64,000 bases of DNA from assembly GCA_907164885.2 (NCBI GenBank), contig OU015490.1, positions 215,465,634 through 215,529,633 of the forward strand, in the 5' to 3' direction. A model generated the notes under the pieces. That model searched no databases. It was given only the letters and a program-made list of their open reading frames with translations, and was not told the DNA's origin. Below, one piece after another: positions 13,650 through 24,773 of the stretch; within the stretch, counting starts at the first letter, position 1, and every line of letters begins with the position of its first letter. Position numbers and translations under genes: made by a program. The stretch is from Dolomedes plantarius. Lineage: Eukaryota > Arthropoda > Arachnida > Araneae > Dolomedidae.

Positions 13650-13693
13650 AACTTTACTTGTCTATTCAGTTTACTGAATAGACAAGTAAAGTT
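13650..13693. repeat. Perfect 21-bp inverted repeat with 2-base centre
   Basis: The arms at 13650-13670 and 13673-13693 begin AACTTTACTTG and are exact reverse complements, separated by TT. The hairpin lies about 50 bases upstream of the Tigger transposase start codon, inside the element leader. It may be a local inverted duplication. Confidence 0.9.
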
Positions 13694-14015
13694 TTAGCCT
13701 CGCCAGTGACCAAAGACCAAGCCCCCAAAGCAGTTTCCGCGCCTCTAAATTCCAAGAAACACGGGGAGTTTTGGAAGAAAGAAAAAGTTGGAGGGGGGGG
13801 GGGGACAGAAAATGCCATTGTGCACATTTTAGGGCCGAATTCCATTGTGTCAAGCACAGAAGCGAGTAGTCGGGAAAAGTTCGTTGTAAGACGCATAAGC
13901 ATATATTTTTAACTTGCTTGTTAGAATAATTTTGAAATGTTTGCCAAAATAATTGAAAGTTTTTCAAAAATACATGTCCGCTATTCGGGAGTTTCCGTTA
14001 AGGGAGGTACCACTG

Positions 14016-14021
14016 TATGTA

Positions 14022-14044
<23 letters not shown>
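14016..14044. repeat. TA microsatellite (right of Tigger element)
   Basis: About 12 TA dinucleotides followed by a T run. Confidence 0.9.
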
Positions 14045-14052
<8 letters not shown>

Positions 14053-15160
14053 TTCTTTTACATTACATTTTGACTTAATGATGGTTCTGTTTAACTTTGG
14101 CCCCTTCATCTGAGAGCTTCATTGACTTAACTGAATATAAATTATTGGTATTCAACAGATGTTACAAATATCCTTTATGACTATCTAATTCTCAACCTGA
14201 TCAATTTTAAATGCTTTTAAAGAGCTTTGTTTTTGTAACCATTACATGACTGAAAATACCTGACATCTCGATGTAAATAACATTTTTTATGATATATGAA
14301 GAATTTTTATTTCTTTTTAAATGTTTTGAATCGGCGACCATTCAAATTCTCAGATGTTTCCTTGATGTAGCAAAATATTAATGCATTACTTATTTAAAAA
14401 TCCTTTCTTATCCATCCGAATCCATAATGAATTCCTCTGCATTTATTATAGTCAAGTAATGTTAACCATATATCATGCCACCAGTTCAGTAAGGAGTAGA
14501 TCTTAAAATATTTTACGAAAACCACTCATATTATGGCGATAACATATCAGGTCGTGAGTATTCAAGCATATATTCGAACATATACAGCCATTTGTCACTA
14601 TATACGTTGCTTTGGGATAAATGGTCTCCAGATCAAAGGAACGGCCTCAGAGGTCAAGTTATGCATAGTGCATGATATATTAAAATGCATTAATGTTAGT
14701 CAGTTATTAGTTATTCCCCATTGTAGATAATACAAATTTGCTATCTGTTGTAATATGTAAACATGTGCTACTTTCTTGTGAAAGAAGGCTTTGAATTATA
14801 GATAGGGATTTAATTTAATTTTTGAATCTGTAGGGAAAGAATCTCTTTCCATATAATCATTACAACTCCTATCAAATTATGAATGAAAAGGTATTTTTTC
14901 TTTAACTGAGAAATGCATTTAAAATACATTTTTGGAATATTTTTAAATTAAATTTCAACATACAAAATACTGTGAGTTCATTACTCGTAATACTTATATC
15001 AACACACTGAATTAAATTGTTTTTAAACTTGTAACTTTATGTATAATTATAGTTGTAATAATACCTAAACAATATCTTAAAAACTGAACATACCTTCCAT
15101 AAAGAATGACTGAAAGGCAAATTGAATCTGGTGTACAATTCATGTTCTTTAACAAAAGTA
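14045..15160. other. AT-rich interval, no feature recognised
   Basis: No repeat unit or coding motif convinced me. The open frame at 14533-14730 has no recognisable domain. Confidence 0.5.
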
Positions 15161-15161
15161 C

Positions 15162-15300
15162 TCGGCCCGAGGTAGCCTGGGTATAGCGCGTCGGCATTCG
15201 GCACCGAAAGGGATTGGTTTGAAAACTTACAAGCTCCCTTCAATACCTTCATGTCTAGGCCGGATATGGGCACGATAGATCCATAAACCGGAAAATAAAA
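15162..15300 (+). mobile_element. tRNA-derived SINE
   Basis: GAGGTAGCCTGGGTATAGCG at 15169-15188 resembles a tRNA A box and GGTTTGAAAAC at 15216-15226 a decayed B box, about 35 bases apart. The sequence between them (CGGCATTCGGCACCGAAAGG) stands where an anticodon arm would be. The body continues with an unrelated GC-richer segment to about 15300. The boxes are internal RNA polymerase III promoter elements in a live copy. No flanking duplication was identified. Confidence 0.55.
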
Positions 15301-15404
15301 TGAAGCCGGAAAGTAAATGAACTTCTATGAGGTCAGATAAGGTGGGATAATGTATGAGTCCCCCAGATGTCGTATCCGTGGTTATCGGAAAATAATGAAA
15401 TGGT

Positions 15405-15945
15405 ACCTAGCTAAGTGCCCTTGTGGTGTTATTGTAAATCGGAGCAGCAGTCCTTATCCCGCAAAGCCTGGAACACTTCCGTTTCGAAAAAAAATGACCG
15501 TAGCTCTCACAACCAACCAACCAACAAACAAACCTGGAACACTTCCGGCCAGGGACGTGAGCAACAACAACATTCACCAAAGTACAGTAACCAAACGTCT
15601 ATTGCTAATCGGAGCAGCAGTCCTGAGCCCGTAAAGCTATATGAACCTGATCTGGAACACTCCCGTCAAGAAAAAAATGACCGTAGCACCGATCAACCCA
15701 CCAACCTGTCACACTATTGGCCAGGGGCCATGAACAACAAGAACATTAACCAATGTACAACAACCAAAGGGCTGTTGTTAATCGGAGCAATACTCCTTAG
15801 CCCGTAAAGCCTGTATGAACTTGATCTGGAACACATCCGTCAAACAAAAAATGACCGTAGCGCTCACAACGAACCAACCAACCAACCTGGAACACTTTCG
15901 GCCAGGGGGCATGAGCAACAACAACATTAACCAAAGAAATGTACT
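15405..15945 (+). repeat. About 172-bp tandem repeat, three copies
   Basis: GGAGCAGCAGTCCT-like anchors occur at 15441, 15611 and 15784, giving periods of 170 and 173 bp. Each unit contains AAAAATGACCGTAGC, an ACCAACCAACC stretch, CTGGAACACTTCCGGCCAGG and GAGCAACAACAACATT. The open frames across it are repeat by-products. A single copy of the same family lies in inverted orientation at 59353-59692, so the unit is dispersed as well as tandem. Confidence 0.85.
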
Positions 15946-16479
15946 TAAAGTAAATAGGTAGCATTCCTTAGAATTTAAATCTAATATTAGTACTTCCAGA
16001 TACTCAATATTTTATGTACTAATAATAATGCCAGAAAATAGAATATTTATGTGTTAATATTTTTCGTTTTAAATGTAAAATCAGGAATTTTGAAACTGAT
16101 TTTAAAATGTTTTAAAATTATTTTCTTCGTCAAAGGTATAAAATTTCTTTGTGTTCTGCAAATTTTCAATAAAATACAAAAAAATGTAACGCATTGAAAA
16201 AAAATGTTTTTCTTTGAGTTTAGATCTCAATAATGCCGTTTGCCTTAAGAAGAAATTTCAATTATACAGTAGCAGTATGTAATGTTTTAAATATTAACTG
16301 AAATTTGAAAAGATTCAGCTAAAACTAATATATTTTATATAGGAAATTACTTGAATTGAAGTTATTAGATTCACATAAAGTTTTCCCGAAAGTAATTGCT
16401 TAAAATTTTTGAATGGATATTCCATAGTTTATAAGTCTCGCCATTTAGTAAAATGAATTCAAGATATTCTTTCAATATG
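15946..16479. other. AT-rich interval, no feature recognised
   Basis: No motif, repeat unit or frame of interest seen. Confidence 0.5.
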
Positions 16480-16877
16480 AATTAATTGTGTATATCAGCA
16501 GGAGGTTTGTAAAGGAATGCAGTATTCAAATGCTGTCCGCGATCTCCTATCAGCTTTGAAATAAGATATAAGTAATGATATTTCTAGAATGGATACAATG
16601 AAGCAGTTGAAATAAAGCTCTTCAATTTTAATTTACACTCAAATGGTTTAACTGCTGAATTCATACAATGAATCCTTCTCTAAATATCTAAACTATTTTG
16701 AAATGAAGGACTAGTTTTTTAGTGATGCACAATGGAAACGTACAATTTAAGAGATTTGATCATTTTCTTTAAAGTAGTAATGTAAAAGTTCTGCTATTAC
16801 TCTTAATTAAATATCGAGTTTAAGAAAGGTTATCGGTATTCAAATATGCTCAACGCTTTTTTCTTTAAGTTTCGTCG

Positions 16878-17045
16878 ACGATGACCGAATGGCTACGGCG
16901 CCGGCATTAGGTATCAGTGTCTGTGGGTTGAAATCCCAGTTTTGACATGGAAGTCCGGATTCGGCTTTAAGCATATAGCCCCCGTCCAGTTATCCCTCGT
17001 ATAGCAAAAATCGACCATAACGCTGCAAGTCAAGCCAACCTTTAT
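16878..17045 (+). mobile_element. tRNA-derived SINE
   Basis: GATGACCGAATGGCTACGGC at 16880-16899 matches an A box and GGGTTGAAATCCC at 16925-16937 a B box, 27 bases apart. The body runs through TGGAAGTCCGGATTCGG, AGCCCCCGTCCAG and CATAACGCTGCAAGTCAAGC. It interrupts the 340-bp array, and the overall layout is that of the other SINEs in this window. Confidence 0.65.
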
Positions 17046-17564
17046 AATGTTTTGATCTAAACTAAAACATTTCTAAAACATTTTCCCCTACACTTCACTA
17101 AGCTTTGAAGATGAAATCGCTTTCAACAGTTTTAAAATTCATTAACACTCAAATCAATTATCCACTAAATTAGTATAATGAGTCATACTGACTATCTTAA
17201 CTACTGTTTAACCTCGATCGATTGTTCCCCGAATAATTGTTTTCCAGTATGTGCCATTTACTTCATCCAGATCCGATGATAATATTTCTTTGCTATATGT
17301 TCCTGCAACTATAGTTTTCCAGCATTTATCATTAGGGTCAATAGGTCCCTCCAATTTTTAAATCTCTTAACATTCAAATCAATTACCTACTAAATTAATA
17401 TAATGAGTCATTCTGACCATCTAACCTATTTGGAAGTGAATTATTATTTTTCTATTAACGCTCATTAATACCATTATACTGAGGATATTTCATCATTTCC
17501 TTTTAAAGTATTCAATTAAAGGTTGTGTTATTACTTTAATTTTAATATTAAAATTATGATATTA

Positions 17565-18805
17565 AAACTTCGGAATGATCAGACTTGTGATATTAACTCT
17601 TCGGAGTGGCCATAAAAAGTATGCTCACCGAGAACTCTACAAAAGTCTTTCCCCCTTGTCCCTGTACTGTTGCATCTGCGAATCTTTCTCACATTATGGA
17701 CTATGTAGGTGTCCCCGTCAGTATGTTACCAGAAGTCTGAGTAACTTCGGAATGATTTTACTTGTGATATTAACTCTTCGGAGTGGCCATAAAAAAGTAT
17801 GATATCCGAGAACTCTACAAAAGTCTTTCTTCCTTGTCCCTATGTTGTTGCACCTGCGAATCCATCCCACATTGTGAACTATTTAGGTATCCCCTTCAGT
17901 ATGCTTGCAGAATTCTCAGTAATTTCGTAAAGATTTATGATATTAACTCTTCAGAGTGGCCATAAAAAAGTATGATCTTCGAGAACTCTACAAAAGTCTT
18001 TCCACCCTGTCCCCTTTTTTTTGCACCTGCGAATCCTTCCCACATTGTGGACTATTTAGGTATCCCCGCCAGTATGCTTGCAGAATACTCAGTAATTTCG
18101 GAATGATTTGACTTATGATATTAACTCTTCATAATAGCCATAAAAAAGTATGCTCTTCGAGAACTCTACAAAAGTCTTTCTCACTTGTCTCTGTTCTGCT
18201 GCACCTGCGAATCCCTCCTACATTGTGTACTATTTAGGTATCCTCGTCAGTATGCTTACAGAATTCTCAATAACTTCGGGATGATTTGATATATGAAATT
18301 AACTCTTCAGTGTGGCCATAAAAAAGTATGCTCTTCTAGAACTCTACAAAAGTCTTTCCTTCTTGTTCCTGTTCTGCTGCACCAACGAATACTTTCCACA
18401 TTGTGGACTATTTAGGTATCCCCGTCAGTATGCTTGCAGAAGTCTCAGTAACTTCGGAATGATTTGTCTTATATTAACTCCTCAGAGTGGCCATAAAAAA
18501 GTATGCCCTTCGAGAACTCTGTAAAAGTCTTTTCCCCTTGTTCCTGTCCTGCTGCACATGCGAATCCTTCTCACATTGCGGACTATTTAGGTATCCCCGT
18601 CAGTATACTTGCAGAAGTCTCAGTAATCGCTCTCAGTAGCTTCGGAATGATCGGACTTGACATTAACTCTTCGGAGTGGCCATTAAGAAAGTATGCTCTT
18701 CGATAACTCTAAAAGTCTTTCACCCTTGTCCCTCCTCTGCTGCACCAGCGAATCCTTCCCACATTGTGGATTATTTAGGTATTTCCGTCAGTATGCTTGC
18801 AGAAC
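17565..18805 (+). repeat. 177-bp satellite, seven copies
   Basis: AACTTCGGAATGAT anchors lie at about 17569, 17746, 17924, 18097, 18275, 18453 and 18641, giving periods of 177, 178, 173, 178, 178 and 188 bp. The unit contains GATATTAACTCTTCGGAGTG, GAGAACTCTACAAAAGTC, TGCACCTGCGAATCC and TATTTAGGTATCCCCGTCAG. The sixth unit carries an extra 10 bases (AGTAATCGCTCTC). The unit length is near nucleosomal, as in many satellites. Short frames in it are repeat by-products. Confidence 0.92.
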
Positions 18806-19561
18806 ATCAAGACTCTGCTACTTCCCATTTGTTCACATGATTCAGCCACATGGACCTGGTCTAGCATTAGCAACACTTAGCAACACCAACATATTTACAT
18901 GAGTTTAAGAGAAGAAACCAACATTTAAACATATTCTAGAGATTTTTAAGATACATCGATTTAAACTAAAGAAAACATATTATCCACACTTTATACTGTC
19001 TTCTAGAGAAAATCGTTGTCATTAATTTTAAAATTTACTAACATTCAAATAGATTACCCACTAAAGCATTATAGTAAGTCATCTTGCCTATCTAAACTAT
19101 TTGGAAATGAATGTTTATTTTTTCTTTTAACACTCATTATTCCCAATATATTGAGGCGATATGAACATTTTCTTTTAAAGTATTCAAATAAAAGGTGTGT
19201 TATTACTTTTATTTTAATATTACAAATTATAATATTAACATGCGTTTAAGAGAAGAAAAAAAGCATTGAAATATATTCTAGAGATTTTTAAGATACTTCG
19301 ATTTAAACTAAAGAAAACATTTTATCCACAATTCGTACAGTCTAGCAAATAATATGACTCACAGGAATTTTAAAATTTATTGACACTCAAATAGATTACC
19401 CACTAAAGCATTTTAATGGGTCATCCTGAATATCTAAACAGTTTCAAAATGAATGTTTATTTTTTTTTGTATTCAAGCACATGATTCCCATTATTACGTA
19501 TTTAAGAGATTTGGTCATTCAAAGCATTCAAATGAAAGTTGTATTATTGCTATTATTTCAA

Positions 19562-19804
19562 CCCTTTGAGGGGCGTCGTTTGCACAGTGCACAAGCCTAA
19601 AACTAGTATTTTTTTCACTTGTATTCAACGAATTCCAGTCAGATGATCTGAAAAATGGTCAGTACTGCCATCTGTTATCAGTTTAAAGAACTAAAAAAAT
19701 TTGCAACCTTTAATTGGAAATTTTTTTCAAGATTCTTTAGGTTATAAAAAAGGGGAAAAATATCTGCATCGTGCAAACGGGGTAGATTGTTGCCCCTGAA
19801 ATGT
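19562..19804. mobile_element. piggyBac-type MITE, about 243 bp
   Basis: The ends read CCCTTTGAGGGGCG and, inverted, CATTTCAGGGGCAAC. The flanks are TCAA (19558-19561) and TTAA (19805-19808). Neighbouring units of the 340-bp array have TTTTAATATTA at this point, so the intact target was TTAA. A small palindrome TGCACAGTGCA lies at 19581-19591 near the left end, with a half match CGTGCAAACG near the right end. There is no coding capacity. Confidence 0.6.
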
Positions 19805-20480
19805 TTAATACTGAAATCTATGATATTACAATGAGTATAAGAGAAGAAACAAGCTTTCAAATATAGTCTAGAGATTTTTTAAACTAAAGAAAGCACTTTA
19901 TCCACACTTCATACAGTTTACCAGAGAAAATCGCTCTCAATAATTTTAAAATTTATAAACACTCAATTCGAATACCCACTAAAGCATTATAATGACTCAT
20001 CCTTACTATCTAAACAATTTGAAAAAGAATTTTTATATTTTTATTAAAGCACATTTTTCCCAGGATATTTAGGAGGTTTGAACACTGTCTTTTAAAGTAT
20101 TCAAATAAAATTCTTGCCAGTACTTTTATTTTAATGGTAAAAATTATGATAAAAGTTTATGAAAGGGAACCAGCATATAAAATTTTCTAGAATTTTCTAA
20201 AGATAATTCTCTTTAAACTAAAGAAAATATTTTATTCTCGATTTATTCACTTTAGCTGATTAAATCGTTCTCAAATGTGAAAATGTTGCAAAATGAAACT
20301 TTTTTGACATTGAAATAGATTATCTACTAAATTTCAATAAAGTGTCACTCTGACTATCTAAACTATTCGGAAGTGAATAATTATTTTTTTTATTAGCTCA
20401 CCATTATACCCACAATATTAACGAGATTTGATCATTCTCTTTTAAAATATTCATATAAAACAAGAGCTATTACATATCTT

Positions 20481-20710
20481 TAAACATTAAAAACTACTTT
20501 TGTCATTGCTTCGAAACACTTTTCTTTATAATCATTTAATTATAATATTACCTTCTAGTATGAGTCAAAAATATTTAAGCTATGTGCGTTTTATGGTTTT
20601 TAAATTGCTTAAGTCATTTATTTTTTTCTCTCAGAAATTCTAATGAGTAAGCAACCATGGTATACACTTTTATTGTCTACTGAGAAATAATTTAAAACTA
20701 CATTTTTTTT
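20481..20710. other. AT-rich interval, no feature recognised
   Basis: No motif seen. Confidence 0.4.
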
Positions 20711-20736
20711 TTCAATGCGGAGGCACTTGTCGTGAA
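20711..20736 (-). mobile_element. Truncated SINE 3' end
   Basis: TTCAATGCGGAGGCACTTGT, then CGTGA, is identical to the 3' end of the SINE at 43613-43840. Here it is preceded by a T run (poly-A on the SINE strand) rather than a TA tract, and the 5' body is missing. Confidence 0.6.
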
Positions 20737-21529
20737 GATTTAAAACTACTTAAAGTAAATATTATTCAGATTCGTCATTTATATTGCGATTCTGTATAAA
20801 ACATTAATATAGTGACATTTAAATACATGGTATGTGTTTGAGAAAAATCTTTAAAAGCTCATGAGAATTCCCAAAATAAATAATGAATATTGTCATATTT
20901 AAATGGGCTAAAGAAATATGTATTTATTTTTCGTTGACTCTAATCTTGAGAATTATACAAACTGAAGTGTTCAGGAGTCATATGAAACCATATTATTTCA
21001 ACTGAATAAAACTTCATTTCATTCATAACTAGTGAAGAGGATAATGCTACAATTATTTTTGATCTTTTCCCTCTCATCGGTAGTCCAACAACGCCCTCTA
21101 TCGATAACAGGGAAATGAATAAAATGGATCCCAAGATGGGACAGTTAATGTAGTTCTTTGAATAGATGACCCTAAAGGGAGCAAAGAAGGGAAAGGGTAG
21201 AGCGTCAGCATCTATGAAAATTCCTAGTATATCTTTAAGATTTGTAACTTCAAATATATTACATTGGAAACGAATTAAATGCGTTAACAAGAATTTATTA
21301 AGAACAGTTTACAAAGCTGTGTTTATATTTAAATGAGAATTCTCGTTGTTCTGAACCTTCAACTTTAAAGAGATTAGTGATATATGATAAGTTATCAAGT
21401 AAATTTATCAATCTAAGTAAGGCTTAGTTGTGATATATTTAAAACATAATAATGCTTTTTATTAAGAACCAGTGTATAAAAATGAGAACGTTTGCCGTTT
21501 TAAACATGATGGGAACTCTAAGACTTCTC
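20737..21529. other. No recognised feature; one unassigned open frame
   Basis: A 116-codon minus-strand frame at 21290-20940 is the longest open stretch. I do not recognise it, it has no obvious domain, and it may be chance. The DNA around 21060-21200 is somewhat GC-richer than its surroundings. Confidence 0.4.
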
Positions 21530-22065
21530 GCCCTCCCCCACCCACGCTTTCGCGTTTCGGCCAAATTATCCAAATTCAAGCGAGGATTCAGCCTAATCCA
21601 AATCCAAGTTCAGCATGACGATACCATTCACTCATGGCAAACGAATCAGAGCCAATCCAAATAACTACAACTTCACCCAAATTTTCCTCTATTAAGTCGG
21701 CAGCCACCAAACTACCCTCTACATGACCATCCGTTTAATCCTTTATTATGCAATCCCTTTTAAATAGAATTAAAACAATACATCCCGTACCACCCGTGCA
21801 GAGAACAAAACAAAACATAAACAATATTCTGAACCACCCGTACATCAAAAAGTCATGCACCACAACCTATCTGTCACCAGAACTACTAATACACATAGTT
21901 ACAATTAATACACCAACAAATAACAAATACCATGCGAGACAAGTACAAAGCAAGTAATAAGCTATAATAAACATGCAACAAACATATCCTGTTTACAAAG
22001 TTAACAAAAAAGAAAGCTGAACACAAACAAAGAGCGCTAATAGCAAAGCCGCAAGCCCAAAGGAC
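21530..22065. other. Strand-asymmetric A/C-rich stretch downstream of LINE ORF1
   Basis: The plus strand is dominated by A and C (for example CACCCGTACATCAAAAAGTC and ACTACTAATACACATAG), so the minus strand is G/T-rich. No ORF2 endonuclease or reverse transcriptase motif is visible where one would be expected after the ORF1 remnant at 22066-23110. It may be a 3' untranslated region of that element. Confidence 0.4.
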
Positions 22066-23110
22066 TCACCGTGCAATCTTGCGCACGCCGTAATTAGTTC
22101 TCTCAGTCCACCTGTCTATCTGCGACTTATATCGGGGACAGCCAGGATCAGTTGGGAGATGTTCCGTCTTAGCAGGTATCTCATCGTCCTTCTTCACTTG
22201 AACAAAATAGTAGTTAACACAGTTCGAATATCTGAGAGGCTCCACACATTGCTTCTCATGTTGTCTCATATTGCATATCTTACATAATTTATCCATGCCG
22301 CAGTATTTTGCAACGTGCCCAAAACACCAACACTCATAACAAATAATAGTCGTCAAATACTCTTTGAAACTAAATCGCTCCCATCCAGTTTTCAACTTCG
22401 CAATTTTTTTCAACTTCTTAAAGGCGGCTCTCTTCATACTCAAAATCCAATTACATCCATTTTTAGCTTGATAGCTAGTAATCACATTCAATGTCTCTCC
22501 CGCTAGTTCCTCATTTTGAGCCACTAATTTCTTCCCAAGCTCTTCCTTCTTATATCCTTCATCAACTCCAAATATGAAAATGTTGAATCTCGCTGTTTAG
22601 CCTTTTAAATTCCATACTTTTCTCTCAACTCATCTATCTTCTTACATTCATCGATGAAACTCTCGATGTCATCCTCTTTACTAGTTCCAACTCAGAGACC
22701 ATTATTCGCAATCTTTCTACAAGCGATTATTCCCATATTCAGCTCGTCTGGTTTGATGACCTCTTGAACCTCCTCTTTGGTCTTACATAACCAATGTTCC
22801 TTCTTTGGAACTATTGTTGCCACATGAGAGCCTTCCCCTTTGTTCTTAATCTTTATCACTGGTTTCTTAGCTCTGCTATTCCCAGCTATTTCGGCATAAA
22901 TCTCCTTCACTTGCTTCTTTTAAAAAATGCTTATTTGCCCCAGTAGATAGGAGGTCAATTTCTGTTTTTCCTTAGTTACCCTGATAATTTCCGAGATATC
23001 ATCATTCAGAGTTTTCTTAGTTTCAACGCTCCATCTAGATACGCTGATAACCTCGTTCAACTTACGATATCTCTCATCTACTATGCTCTCAAGTCTTGCT
23101 TGAGATACAT
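22066..23110 (-). pseudogene. Non-LTR retrotransposon ORF1 (gag-like, CCHC zinc knuckles)
   Basis: Reading leftward, 23110-22911 gives a charged coiled-coil-like segment. The block 22910-22692 then gives YAEIAG and VATIVPKKEHWL, with an acidic helix and GIIACRKIANNGL, the pattern of the RRM-like core of Jockey/R1-type ORF1 proteins. After a frame change, 22524-22066 carries zinc-knuckle cysteines in CYECWCFGHVAKYC, then CKICNMRQHEKQC, ending in TDPGCPRYKSQI, typical of these gag-like proteins. The protein would bind element RNA in a ribonucleoprotein particle. At least two frame breaks make it inactive, and the ORF2 that should follow is not visible. Confidence 0.7.
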
Positions 23111-23192
23111 AAATTTACATAAATTAAGCTGTGTTGTCAACCTTCTCGTCGGCTTGGGGAATGACTTTTTTCAGCTTGACTTCAAAGATAGA

Positions 23193-23234
23193 AGATTATT
23201 ACTATTTAATAGTGCTATTAAATAGCAATAATCT
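23193..23234. repeat. 20-bp inverted repeat with one mismatch
   Basis: The arms at 23193-23212 and 23215-23234 (AGATTATT-CTATTTAATAG) pair at 19 of 20 positions around a 2-base centre. It lies between the LINE ORF1 start and the piggyBac relic, so it may mark an element boundary. Confidence 0.75.
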
Positions 23235-23404
23235 TTTATCACTGAAGCATAGTAGAAACCCATGAAATATCATAATAGACACCCATCGAAATTAACTGTT
23301 AATTTTTTTTGAAAACTATAAACACATACTATACAAGAAAGGTATACGAAGGTTGTTGATCGAAAAAAGTTACAAATTTATAGAAAGACCTTCAATTAAC
23401 CGTA

Positions 23405-24773
23405 TGGTGGTACAAAAGGTGGTCCAAAAAAGATAAGAAGTATGTTTTTATCAACTACCCTTCCATAGTAAAAAAAATATAATTTGAATATGTGTGGAGT
23501 CGATTTCCTTGACCGCATTATAAGTGATTACAGAATTTGTGCCTGGTGTGACGAATTAAAATAATTCGCACAATTAAAATATACGCAGCACATTGATGGA
23601 ATTTGTCGCAACTGACCGACACGCCCCCCCTTAACGTATAGCAGGTGACAGCGAGCTGGAACGAAAGGAACACAAAGCGGTTGGAAAAACGTGACATCTT
23701 GGCGGAACAGAAATTCGCCACGGTGCTCCAGATTAATGACGCAGAACCACCGGGAAATCACGAAATTTCAGCCTTGCCTGCCAGCAAATCGAAAAGTCTA
23801 GAGTGACATCACGATTAGCAGATCCAATAGGAGACGAGTTCTCTGGACGGAGCGAGATAGTCCAAAATTAGACGGGGCGAGAAAAAGTCAGTTAGCGACC
23901 TGTTAAGCTGTGGTAGACTCCTCCGACCATCCAGGGTCGAAAGAAAAAGGCTATACGCGGACTTGCGTAGTCGGCGACGTATTTCTCACGAAGAGAACTT
24001 TTAGCTTCGGCTAAGAAGCTTGGTTACATTTCGACGAGATCATCAAGTCCGGATCATCCTGATCCTATAAAGCGCCTCGCAGTCATCCGCCCTGCAGGGA
24101 GTGAAAATCGAGGGACTTGCTCTAATTTCAACGAACTATTCGATGATATTGAATTAGCGAAACTCCAGGTGGTAACTCCTCCTAACGGACTCAGTCGTCA
24201 TTTTAGAGGACTTTCATTAACTGTGTAACGGATCATCAATCTCCAAATTTTCTCCTCCGAATTGAAATAAATTCGTCGATTTTAATTTATTTGGCTGTGA
24301 GTTTTTGTTGATTCGATTGCTACCTCGATCAACGCGTTAAACTGGACAAAAAAATGGACCATTAGACTGATAATTCACTTTATAGATTTTGCAATAGCTG
24401 CTAGCTGGATTGAGTACCGAAGATACAAGGCAATGCCGATTGCACCAAAAACTGATTTGATTACCTGGCATTCAGAGTGAAAATTCAGGAATACCTTTTT
24501 CATGGATCAGAAGAATATGACACATCGTAATATGAACCAAGTGAGCCACCAACATCTCAAAAAAGGAAGAGCAATGCAAATGTGCCTTTGCCATCAGATC
24601 ATTTGAGGAAGGGAAAAAATTTGCATCTTCCAGAAATTCCCCAACCTGTATAAAAAAATCGTTGAAAAATGTCTGGCTGTAAATCAAACTCAGCAAGAAT
24701 GAGGTGCACAGCAAGCAAAATTGTTCTTTGCATGAAAGAAGATCGACAATGCTTCAATTTATTTCATGAATTA
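23405..24773 (+). pseudogene. piggyBac transposase E, interrupted by a solo LTR
   Basis: The left part (about 23405-23546) reads DKKYVFINYPSIVKK and, after a frame change, CGVDFLDRIISDYRICAW, the GGVDxxD block of the third catalytic region. A solo LTR occupies 23547-24341. On the far side the frame resumes as TKKWTIRLIIHFIDF and IEYRRYKAM, then after another shift as AFRVKIQEYLFHG, LPSDHLRKGKNLHLPEIPQ, and a cysteine-rich end with SGCKSNSARMRC, LCMKEDRQCF and LFHEL followed by TAA at about 24771. This is the C-terminal third of a piggyBac transposase, including the zinc-binding domain that recognises the ends. In-frame stops and shifts show decay. Earlier domains are not visible upstream, where a LINE relic sits instead. 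Confidence 0.75.
23547..24341 (+). mobile_element. Solo LTR, 795 bp, inside a piggyBac gene
   Basis: The block starts TGTGACGAATTAAAATAATT and ends CGCGTTAAA (a CA terminus mutated to AA is likely). It is flanked by CTGG on both sides (23543-23546 and 24342-24345). Without the block and one CTGG the interrupted transposase frame reads straight through, which fixes both boundaries. A TATA-like CCTATAAAGC lies at about 24064 and a poly-A signal AAATAAAT at about 24266, both in plus orientation. GC content is clearly higher than in the surroundings. The size and CGCGTTA end resemble gypsy-group LTRs; no internal region remains. Confidence 0.8.

Larger units (their letters stand above)
11816..14015 (-). 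mobile_element. Tigger/pogo-type DNA transposon, 2.2 kb
   Basis: The ends read CAGTGGTAC on the left and, inverted, CAGTGGTACCTCCC on the right, with a second shared block GAATAGC-GACA about 20 bases further in. Both ends abut TA (11814-11815 and 14016-14017), the target duplication of this superfamily. The interior encodes a pogo/Tigger transposase on the minus strand with frame breaks. The element sits between TA microsatellites on both sides, so it probably landed inside one tract. Confidence 0.85.
16480..20480. repeat. About 340-bp tandem array with later insertions
   Basis: The landmark ACTATCTAAACTATTTGGAA (or near variants) occurs at about 16675, 17185, 17410, 19080, 19422, 19997 and 20345. 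It is each time preceded by AAATTTATTAACACTCAAAT and followed by GAGATTTGATCATTTTCTTT and a TTATTACTTTTATTTTAATA segment. The spacing is about 340 bp once three insertions are discounted: a SINE (16878-17045), a 177-bp satellite (17565-18805) and a TTAA-flanked MITE (19562-19804). The 17185-17410 spacing is shorter, suggesting a partial unit. Divergence is high, so the array is old. Confidence 0.75.

Noticed and set aside
15350..15807. Open frames across the 172-bp tandem units
   Set aside because: Frames are kept open by the repeat and contain in-frame unit duplications rather than a protein domain.
17565..18805. CRISPR-like array
   Set aside because: The repeats are long, directly abutting 177-bp units without constant-repeat/unique-spacer structure, and the DNA is eukaryotic.
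20940..21290. 116-codon minus-strand open frame
   Set aside because: No recognisable motif, composition or context; the length alone is not convincing in this DNA.
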